The notes beneath the pieces are model-generated. The model had not been told where the DNA came from and did no database searches. It worked only from the letters and a program-made list of their open reading frames with translations. A stretch of DNA of 11,432 bases from Pseudomonadota bacterium (GTDB taxonomy: Bacteria > Desulfobacterota > Syntrophobacteria > Syntrophobacterales > Syntrophobacteraceae): contig JAEZHY010000063.1 of the NCBI GenBank assembly GCA_023416335.1, positions 1 through 11,432 of the forward strand, read 5' to 3'. The first letter of the stretch is position 1. Each line of letters opens with the position of its first letter. Of the stretch, positions 6,110 to 11,432 are shown piece after piece. The position numbers and the translations under genes were made by a program.

Positions 6110-7243
6110 TTACAGCTCCGGAGTGATTTCACCTACATAAGTCTTCTTGCCGTCTTTAATCTGGACCAGACCCACGGGTTTTTCGGCGTCATGAGTCGCG
6201 TTGATGGTGGTTGCACCGGTAACTCCAGCGAAACCCTTCGTCTCGGCCAGTGCCTTGGTGATGGCCTCAGGTTCGGCCTTGCCTGCTCTCTTGATGGCAT
6301 CGAGCGTAATCATGTAGGCGTCGTAGCCCAGAGCTGCGTTGACGTTGGGTTCCTTGTCCGGATGCAGCTTTTTCCAGTTGTCGGTGAACTGCTTTGCGAT
6401 CGGGCTCATGTCCTTCATAGAAGGATCGTACGGGAAGGTCGTGTGGACGAAGCCTTCAACAGCGGCGCCGCCGATTTCCGTGATCTTCGGGTTGTCCATG
6501 GCGTCTCCGCCCATAACCTTGAAGTTTCCGCCCAGTTCCTTTACCTGCTTCATGATGATTGCGCCTTCAGCGAAGTAGGAAGGAATGAAGAGGACGTCAG
6601 GCTTCTTGCTGATGATCTGGGTCAACTGAGCGGTAAAATCCTGGTCGCCGGACTGGTAGTTCAGGTTGGAAACCACTTCACCGCCCAGCTTGGTATAGGA
6701 CTTCGTGAAGAAGGATGCCAGGCCGACGGAATAATCGTTGGCAACGTCAACAAGGATGGCGGCTTTCTTCAGGCCGAGGGTCTTGAATGCGTAGGTTGCC
6801 GCTCCCGCGCCCTGGAAGGGGTCGATGAAGCATACGCGGAAGATGTATTTCTTGCCCTGGGTTACCAGAGGATTGGTGCAGGAGGTCCCTATCTGGGGTA
6901 CTCCGGCCTTTTCGGCAACTTCGCCGCCGGCCATCGCCAGGGAGGACCCGTAGGTGCCGACAATCGCAACGACTTTGTCTTTGTCGATGAGGCGTTTAAC
7001 TGCGTTGGCGGATTCCACCTTATCGGTCTTGTTGTCTACTACGAACAGTTCGACCTTTTTGCCGAGAACGGTGCCCACTTCTTTGTTGGCCATCTGCAGG
7101 CCTTCGAGTTCAAGCTGCCCGCCGTAGGCATTTCCGCCCGTAAGAGGCAGGTAGACGCCGATGCGCACGACATCGTCGGCGGCCATGGCTACTCCAGCCA
7201 GGGCAAAAACCGCGAGAAACGCCAATACTAATGCCTTTTTCAT
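6110..7243 (-). CDS. livK: Branched-chain amino acid ABC transporter substrate-binding protein LivK-like
   Basis: Periplasmic ligand-binding protein of 377 residues, first gene of the transporter set. The N-terminus has a Sec signal (KK, then a hydrophobic core) with likely cleavage after AMA at residue 21. No lipobox cysteine is present, so the mature protein should be soluble in the periplasm. The mature part starts DDVVRIGVYLPLTGG, typical of Peripla_BP_6 proteins. Ligand-contact loops are expected at GTYGSS (96-101) and GTSCTNP (119-125), with NYQSGDQDFTAQL (195-207) and GGDAMD (245-250) also characteristic. The ATG has AAGGAG 5 nt upstream. Ligand identity cannot be told from sequence: leucine, isoleucine and valine are the default, but this family also binds other amino acids, amides and aromatic acids. 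Confidence 0.93.
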   Translation of the reverse strand: MKKALVLAFLAVFALAGVAMAADDVVRIGVYLPLTGGNAYGGQLELEGLQMANKEVGTVLGKKVELFVVDNKTDKVESANAVKRLIDKDKVVAIVGTYGSSLAMAGGEVAEKAGVPQIGTSCTNPLVTQGKKYIFRVCFIDPFQGAGAATYAFKTLGLKKAAILVDVANDYSVGLASFFTKSYTKLGGEVVSNLNYQSGDQDFTAQLTQIISKKPDVLFIPSYFAEGAIIMKQVKELGGNFKVMGGDAMDNPKITEIGGAAVEGFVHTTFPYDPSMKDMSPIAKQFTDNWKKLHPDKEPNVNAALGYDAYMITLDAIKRAGKAEPEAITKALAETKGFAGVTGATTINATHDAEKPVGLVQIKDGKKTYVGEITPEL

Positions 7244-7339
7244 AATGACTCCTTGATGATTGGTTTTGGGTAATTGCCCCGAGGAACGGCATCAGGGGTA
7301 TTGACGATTGCCGGACCTTTCAGGGTAGGGCTCCATTAT

Positions 7340-7359
7340 CATTGGCAAAGGTGCCAATG
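7340..7359. promoter_or_regulatory. 20-bp palindrome upstream of livK
   Basis: CATTGGCA-AAGG-TGCCAATG forms a perfect 8-bp inverted repeat about 100 nt before the livK start and 86 nt past the glyA-like stop. It looks like an operator for a dimeric regulator. No convincing -35/-10 pair is visible next to it, and it lacks a T-tract that would make it a terminator. A second, weaker 7-bp stem GACAGGG/CCCTGTC (7382-7413) lies between it and the upstream gene. Confidence 0.4.
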
Positions 7360-7444
7360 GTTAACCTGCCTGTGCCGGGAGGACAGGGGCGCTCGCTTCT
7401 CCCCGGCCCTGTCGGCGGTGTTGTCAGTGATTGTCTATGAAAGC

Positions 7445-8680
7445 TTATGGATATACCGGAAATTTTCGGGCAAGCCCCTCAACCTGCCGCGCGATTTCCC
7501 GCAGAGCATCTTCGTTTCCCGCACCTGTCAGGGCTCGATCGATCAGATTGGCTACCTGGGCCATTTCCGGTCCGCCCATCCCGCGGACGCTCATGCCGGA
7601 AGTGCCCAGCCTCATGCCGCTCACTTTTCCGGGGGTATCGGCATCCCGCGGAATTACATTGCGGTTGGCGACAATTCCCACGGACTCCAGGATTTTCTCC
7701 GCGTTCCCGCCGTCAAATCCCCTGGATGCCACATCGACCAGCACCTGGTGGTTGTCGGTGCCGCCCGAAACTATCCTGTAGCCTTTTTTTGCAAGTTCCG
7801 CCGCAAGAAGTTTCGCATTTTCCAATGTTTGTTTCTGGATATTAACAAAATCCGGAGTTCCGGCCAGTTTAAAAATAACCGCCTTTGCCGCGAGCACATT
7901 TACCGGACTTGTCCCCTGGCAGCCCGGAAAAACCGCGCTGTCGAGCTTCCGGCCGAATTCCTCGCGACACAGGACCACGCCGCCCCTGCCTCCGAGCATC
8001 GTTTTGTAACAGGTGAAAGACACAAAATCGCAATGCGGCACCGGGCTCGGGATGACCTTCCCCGCCACGAGCCCCGCAAGGTGAGCCATGTCCGCGAAGA
8101 AATATGCGGAGACGTCTTTTGCGATTTGCGCCATTTTCTCGTAATCGATCAAACGGGGATAGGAACTCGCTCCCGCAACGATCATGCGGGGCCTTATCTT
8201 TTCGGCCAGTTCACGGACTTCATTATAGTTGATGAGTTCCGTCGAAGGATCCACGGTATAGTGAGAAAAATCGAAACACTTGCTTGTTATGGACGCGCGA
8301 TGGCCGTGGGAAAGGTGTCCCCCATGCGGAAGGCTCATGGAAAGGATCTTGTCTCCGACTTTCAGGACGGAAAAATATACGGCCAGATTTGCCGAGGAGC
8401 CGCTATGGGGCTGGACATTGGCGTATTCGGCCCCAAACAGGCTCTTTGCCCGGGAGATCGCGAGACTTTCCACTTCATCGGCGTAAACGCATCCGGCATG
8501 AAAGCGCTTGCCCGGATATCCTTCAATAGTTTTGGTATTGAATACGGACCCGAGGGCTTCCATGATCGATCTCGGGGAATGGCTCTCCGCGGCAATCAGG
8601 TCCAGCGTGTTTTCTATTCGAGTTTCTTCTTTTTCAACAAGAGCTGCGATTTCAGGATCGTCTTTGGACAGGTAGAGCAT
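7445..8680 (-). CDS. glyA: Serine hydroxymethyltransferase-family PLP enzyme with altered active site
   Basis: A 411-residue fold-type I PLP enzyme, aligning end to end with GlyA, which interconverts serine and glycine using tetrahydrofolate. Conserved are EGYPGKR (53-59, with the acid/base E53), NVQPHSGSSAN (88-98), HGGHLSHG (119-126), the PLP aspartate D197 and H200 in DMAHLAGL, the PLP lysine K226, RGG (232-234), SGGTDNH (305-311) and R357 in SGMRLGT. Against E. coli GlyA recalled from memory, several catalytic-pocket residues differ: S35 is A31, Y55 is T51, Y64-Y65 is F60-H61, and H228 before the lysine is Y225. It may therefore be a paralogue acting on another substrate rather than the housekeeping enzyme; the symbol is family-level. 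The ATG is preceded by GGAAGGAA about 4 nt away. Confidence 0.85.
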   Translation of the reverse strand: MLYLSKDDPEIAALVEKEETRIENTLDLIAAESHSPRSIMEALGSVFNTKTIEGYPGKRFHAGCVYADEVESLAISRAKSLFGAEYANVQPHSGSSANLAVYFSVLKVGDKILSMSLPHGGHLSHGHRASITSKCFDFSHYTVDPSTELINYNEVRELAEKIRPRMIVAGASSYPRLIDYEKMAQIAKDVSAYFFADMAHLAGLVAGKVIPSPVPHCDFVSFTCYKTMLGGRGGVVLCREEFGRKLDSAVFPGCQGTSPVNVLAAKAVIFKLAGTPDFVNIQKQTLENAKLLAAELAKKGYRIVSGGTDNHQVLVDVASRGFDGGNAEKILESVGIVANRNVIPRDADTPGKVSGMRLGTSGMSVRGMGGPEMAQVANLIDRALTGAGNEDALREIARQVEGLARKFPVYP

Positions 8681-8806
8681 TCAGTTCCTTCCATACTATA
8701 TTCACAGATTAAGCGAGTACTCGAATTGTTCATTCCCCTGAGAGCCGGAACTCATTGTCGCTTGAAGGTGGGAACTCCGCTTTTGAAATCTTAAATGAGT
8801 CAGGTA

Positions 8807-8838
8807 CCTTTCCGCCTCCCCGCATGAGAGGCGAAAGG
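8807..8838 (-). terminator. Stem-loop just past the AlaX-like gene
   Basis: CCTTTCGCCTC pairs with GAGGCGGAAAGG (minus strand, one bulged base) beginning about 10 nt after the stop codon. No T-tract follows, so it may be a weak or factor-assisted terminator or a 3' stabiliser. Confidence 0.4.
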
Positions 8839-8847
8839 TTGAATTTC

Positions 8848-9300
8848 TTAAGAACCCGCCAGCTTATATCTAATTCTCAATACACCCGCATCGAAACTGG
8901 TCGAGATGATCCGGAATTCGCCTATCTCGGCCGTCGATTTCACATGCGGCCCAATGCACGGGCAGGCGTCGTAGTCACCCGCCCGGATTATTCGTATTCT
9001 TTCGCCCGCGTCTTCCGGCAGCCGTTCGAGATTAAAATCCCTTGCCGCTTCATCCCGGGTCACGAATTCTTCGGTCACAGGTAAATCGGCCTTTATGACC
9101 TCGTTTACTCGGCTCTGGAGTTCTTCGATTTCTGCGGGGACCATTGGGCGATCGAAATGATAATCGAGTTTGGACTTCTTTTTTTCAAGGTGCGTGCTGA
9201 AGGCCCGGTTGCAGTTAAACATGCGAACCATCGTCTGGTTTATCAGGTGCTCGGCCGAGTGCATTCTCGGGTCGATTTGCTTCCCGTTCCCGTAAGCCAT
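8848..9300 (-). CDS. AlaX-like free-standing tRNA editing (SAD) domain protein
   Basis: A 150-residue protein consisting essentially of the threonyl/alanyl-tRNA synthetase second additional domain. Both zinc-binding motifs of that fold are intact: H14-SAE-H18 and C115-IGP-H119. Free-standing family members (AlaX and relatives) hydrolyse wrongly charged Ser- or Gly-tRNA(Ala). This one starts right at the editing domain, without the extra N-terminal beta-barrel of longer AlaX proteins, so it resembles the short class. The substrate cannot be assigned: HSAEH is closer to the ThrRS-type HSxxH than to the HTAxH of AlaRS. The ATG at 9300 with AGGCAGGAA just upstream is preferred over an in-frame GTG at 9372, because the added 24 residues look unlike the family. 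Confidence 0.8.
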   Translation of the reverse strand: MAYGNGKQIDPRMHSAEHLINQTMVRMFNCNRAFSTHLEKKKSKLDYHFDRPMVPAEIEELQSRVNEVIKADLPVTEEFVTRDEAARDFNLERLPEDAGERIRIIRAGDYDACPCIGPHVKSTAEIGEFRIISTSFDAGVLRIRYKLAGS

Positions 9301-9355
9301 TGTTCCTGCCTGATTTATGGAAAGTTTAGCGGCACAACCGCCACTATATACAATT

Positions 9356-9369
9356 GATTCCGCGGAATC
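9356..9369. promoter_or_regulatory. 14-bp perfect palindrome with TATA-rich -10 candidate before the AlaX-like gene
   Basis: GATTCCGCGGAATC is a perfect palindrome 55 nt upstream of the AlaX-like start. On the minus strand it is followed 5 nt later by TATATAGT, a fair -10 candidate. No good -35 is seen, as expected if an activator or repressor binds the palindrome. Between it and the lipoprotein stop there are only weak stems (9391-9403 and 9421-9444). Confidence 0.4.
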
Positions 9370-9455
9370 CACAGATGATTGTCAGCGTACTCCGATTTTC
9401 GGATTACATGATCCGCCGCCCGAATCGGTTACTCCCCGGATTCGTTTCAAGTCGG

Positions 9456-9614
9456 TTACTTGTTGATGCCTCCGCTTGAACTTCCCCTGACTCGAACAGT
9501 TCCGCCATATGAGACGTCGGGAGAGGATGATTTATCGGAATTACTACCCCCATCGCTTGTCGCGCAAGCCGTCACCAACAGGAGCAACATCAAAAGAGCA
9601 CAGATTGCTTTCAT
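9456..9614 (-). CDS. Small predicted lipoprotein (52 residues)
   Basis: A short frame between the threonine aldolase and the AlaX-like gene has the clear build of a lipoprotein. It has MK, a leucine-rich core (ALLMLLLLVTAC) and lipobox VTAC with the acylated cysteine at residue 17. After that comes a serine/glycine-rich mature part (TSDGGSNSDKSSS) ending YGGTVRVRGSSSGGINK. The mature peptide is only about 36 residues and probably disordered. The serine at +3 and absence of aspartate at +2 would favour outer-membrane sorting by E. coli rules. AGGA lies 8 nt before the ATG. It starts 40 nt after the ltaE stop, so it is likely co-transcribed. Function unknown; the YGG-VRVRG ending may define a small family. 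Confidence 0.7.
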   Translation of the reverse strand: MKAICALLMLLLLVTACATSDGGSNSDKSSSPDVSYGGTVRVRGSSSGGINK

Positions 9615-9654
9615 GTTTTCAGTCCTGTCTTTGAGAATAGCGGGGTGCCTTTTT

Positions 9655-10692
9655 TTACCGTCTCATTTCTTTCTTGAATGCCTGCACTGCATATTCGATG
9701 TCTTCGGATGTCACATGGTAGTTTGTGACGGCCCGAAGTTGCCGCGGAGCGGAGGCATTGATCTTTATGCCGTGTTCTTTCAGCCTGGCGGAAAGGTCCT
9801 TGCCGGTCATATCCTCTCGTTCCACGCCGATGAAGAGGATATTCGTCTTGATGTATTCTTTCTTGATGGAAAGTCCCGGCACATCGGAGAGTCCTTCTCC
9901 CAGCGCGCGGGCGTTTGCATGATCTTCCGCCAGACGGTCGACCATCTGGTCGAGCGCTACAATGCCGGCCGCCGCGAGGATGCCTGCCTGCCGCAAACCG
10001 CCGCCTACGGATTTGCGTGTGCGCCGCGCCTGCCTAACGAAATCCCGTGTGCTGCAGATCAGGCTTCCCACCGGTGCTGCCAGACCCTTGCTGAGGCAAA
10101 ATGAAACCGAATCGGCATCCGCGACCAGTTCCCGAGGCGCAACACCCTGAGCGACCGCAGAGTTGAAAATGCGCGCGCCGTCCACGTGAATCTTAAGTCC
10201 ATGCCGATCGGCGATTTCCCGCACCTTGTGCATGTATTCGGGGGACAGGGGGCTGCCGTTACACCGATTGTGTGTGTTCTCCAGGAGTACCATTTTGGTC
10301 CTGGGATGGTGCACGTCGTCCGGGCGAATGACCGCCTCGATGTCGTTCACGAGAAGGGTGCCGTCCGGCTGATTGCGCACGGGCCGGGGGTGAATGCTTC
10401 CCAGGGCTGCGAGCCCGCCCGCTTCGAACATGTATATATGGGCCTGATCGCCCAGAATGACTTCGTCTCCGCGTCCGCAATGCGTCAGAAGGCTGACCAG
10501 GTTGGCCATCGTGCCGCTTGGAACAAACAGTGCGGCTTCTTTGCCCATACGCTCCGCGGCGATTTCTTCGAGCTTGTTGATGGTCGGGTCTTCTCCAAAG
10601 ACATCGTCTCCGACTTCAGCTTCCGCCATGGCGCGTCGCATTGCTGGAGTGGGTCGAGTAACCGTATCGGATCGTAAATCGATCGTGCGCAT
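9655..10692 (-). CDS. ltaE: Low-specificity L-threonine aldolase
   Basis: Cytoplasmic PLP enzyme splitting L-threonine or L-allo-threonine into glycine and acetaldehyde. It has 345 residues, normal for the family. The N-terminus IDLRSDTVTRPTPAMR is diagnostic, followed by GDDVFGEDPT (28-37), FVPSGTMANL (56-65), H85 in the QAHIYMFEAGG stretch that stacks on PLP, ENTHN (138-142), and HVDGAR with D171 binding the pyridine nitrogen. The Schiff-base lysine is K202 in CLSKGLAAPVGS, and SVGGGLRQAG (228-237) is also conserved. All expected catalytic positions are present. The ATG has CAGGAGAG 4 nt upstream. It is the first gene after a recognisable promoter and is followed closely by the small lipoprotein. 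Confidence 0.93.
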   Translation of the reverse strand: MRTIDLRSDTVTRPTPAMRRAMAEAEVGDDVFGEDPTINKLEEIAAERMGKEAALFVPSGTMANLVSLLTHCGRGDEVILGDQAHIYMFEAGGLAALGSIHPRPVRNQPDGTLLVNDIEAVIRPDDVHHPRTKMVLLENTHNRCNGSPLSPEYMHKVREIADRHGLKIHVDGARIFNSAVAQGVAPRELVADADSVSFCLSKGLAAPVGSLICSTRDFVRQARRTRKSVGGGLRQAGILAAAGIVALDQMVDRLAEDHANARALGEGLSDVPGLSIKKEYIKTNILFIGVEREDMTGKDLSARLKEHGIKINASAPRQLRAVTNYHVTSEDIEYAVQAFKKEMRR

Positions 10693-10754
10693 GAATCTCT
10701 CCTGTAAAACACGGAAGTGGAATGCATCACCCGAGCATACAAAATCGGATTCCC

Positions 10755-10782
10755 ATTATACCGCAGTTTAGCCCGGGGTGAA
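10755..10782 (-). promoter_or_regulatory. Sigma-70-type promoter for ltaE
   Basis: On the minus strand a perfect -10 TATAAT (10760-10755) lies 16 bp after TTCACC (10782-10777), a 4 of 6 match to the -35 consensus. Transcription would begin near 10748, leaving a leader of roughly 55 nt before the ltaE ATG. No leader structure stands out. Confidence 0.6.
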
Positions 10783-10871
10783 GAACTATTCCTCTAATTC
10801 TTCTACTGTTCTGAAATAATGAAGTTTCCTAACAAGCGCCAAAGCCTGCAAGGGTATGTGTTGACCGACTC

Positions 10872-11369
10872 TCAACCGGCCACGTCGAGACCTTTCGCCA
10901 TGAACATGACCTCGAAAGGCAAATGCTTGAAAACGGCCCGTCCGGTTTCGACAAAGCCGAAATGCTGATACCATTCCTTTAGTTCACTCTGGGCGGAAAT
11001 AATTCCGATTTCGACCCTGTAAGCCCCGACTGCTTCGGCAGCGGAAAGAGCATGGTCGACCAGCGCCTTCCCGAAGCCGTGCCTCCTGTGTTCCGGCAAA
11101 ACGGCAAGCCTTTCCAGGTAGCAGACCTCAGGCTGAGCCAGTTCCAGAGCAACGCAGCCGCACGGGGCACCCTTGTACTCCAGCAGGAAATACCGGACCC
11201 CTTTCTGCAACGCCGCTTCGATCCAATGCGTTGTGCAGCAGGACGGATGTTTGGGGCAGTTCTTCTCTGTAAGCCCGAACCGGTCCGCAACATCCCTGAA
11301 TGAGTTCCTGATTATGTCCACCAGGACGAAAACGTCCGCGCGCGAGGCATCCCTGATCGTATGTTCCAC
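10872..11369 (-). CDS. GNAT family N-acetyltransferase
   Basis: A 165-residue single-domain acetyltransferase using acetyl-CoA; the acceptor is unknown. The acetyl-CoA pyrophosphate-binding motif A is clear: YLERLAVLPEHRRHGFGKAL, with RRHGFG at 95-100. WYQHFGFVETG (133-143) is the usual motif B region. A cysteine/histidine-rich insert NCPKHPSCC (37-45) precedes the core and recurs in one GNAT subfamily as I recall. The GTG at 11369 was chosen because GAGG lies 6 nt before it and the protein then begins MEHTIRDA, typical of GNAT N-termini. An ATG at 11381 is possible but has no ribosome binding site. It is separated from ltaE by 179 nt containing the ltaE promoter, so it is probably a separate unit. 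Confidence 0.85.
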   Translation of the reverse strand: MEHTIRDASRADVFVLVDIIRNSFRDVADRFGLTEKNCPKHPSCCTTHWIEAALQKGVRYFLLEYKGAPCGCVALELAQPEVCYLERLAVLPEHRRHGFGKALVDHALSAAEAVGAYRVEIGIISAQSELKEWYQHFGFVETGRAVFKHLPFEVMFMAKGLDVAG

Positions 11370-11432
11370 TAATTTCCTCATGTGCAAACCGCCATCGGGA
11401 AACAGAAATGGAATTCGTCACCGTTCGGGAAA

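Noticed and set aside
6029..7231. 400-codon open frame on the + strand opposite livK
   Set aside because: It mirrors a well-supported gene with signal peptide and family motifs. The antisense product has no recognisable domain and results from the codon bias of livK.
7340..7359. Possible sigma-54 promoter in TGGCACCTTTGCCA
   Set aside because: The GG and GC elements are too close: 2 nt separate TGGCAC from TTGC, where 5 are needed.
7274..8794. 506-codon open frame on the + strand opposite the SHMT-like gene
   Set aside because: Antisense shadow of a clear PLP enzyme, with no family features in its translation.

Overview
The window looks like chromosomal DNA of a moderately GC-rich Gram-negative bacterium, probably a Desulfobacterota (former Deltaproteobacteria) relative. 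This rests on overall protein character, on the complete liv-type transporter, and on the families of dispersed intergenic repeats. No rRNA or tRNA is present, so the taxonomy is an inference of low to moderate confidence. No CRISPR array, defence island or intact mobile element was found.

Layout. Bases 1-207 hold no gene I can support. Bases 208-about 840 (+ strand) look like a decayed scrap of a Mu-like prophage. It starts with a small gp27/DUF3486-like gene whose conserved C-terminal tail is in another frame, followed by a frame-shifted piece resembling the N-terminus of a Mu gp28-type terminase. Bases 908-2294 form a gene-free repeat island. Two arms of a long imperfect inverted repeat enclose a 10-bp periodic repeat array, a GTCATTCCGG-type inverted-repeat element and three strong hairpins. 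The island lies between the convergent prophage scrap and the transporter operon.

Bases 2337-7243 (- strand) are a full branched-chain-amino-acid-type (HAAT) ABC transporter in the order livK, livH, livM, livG, livF. The four membrane and ATPase genes overlap each other. livK is set apart by a 278-nt gap with a stem-loop, and a hairpin plus T-tract lies past livF. LivK captures the ligand in the periplasm, LivH and LivM form the channel, and LivG and LivF drive it.

Bases 7445-11381 (- strand) hold five more co-oriented but more loosely spaced genes: a GNAT acetyltransferase, a low-specificity threonine aldolase (ltaE) with a recognisable promoter, a previously easy-to-miss 52-residue lipoprotein, a free-standing AlaX-like tRNA editing domain, and a serine hydroxymethyltransferase homologue with several changed active-site residues.

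Working together: threonine aldolase and the SHMT-like enzyme are both PLP enzymes that act on beta-hydroxy amino acids around glycine. The AlaX-like domain belongs to a family that removes wrongly attached serine or glycine from tRNA. The transporter downstream imports amino acids. A shared amino-acid theme is therefore plausible, but the 155-278 nt gaps argue against one tight operon.
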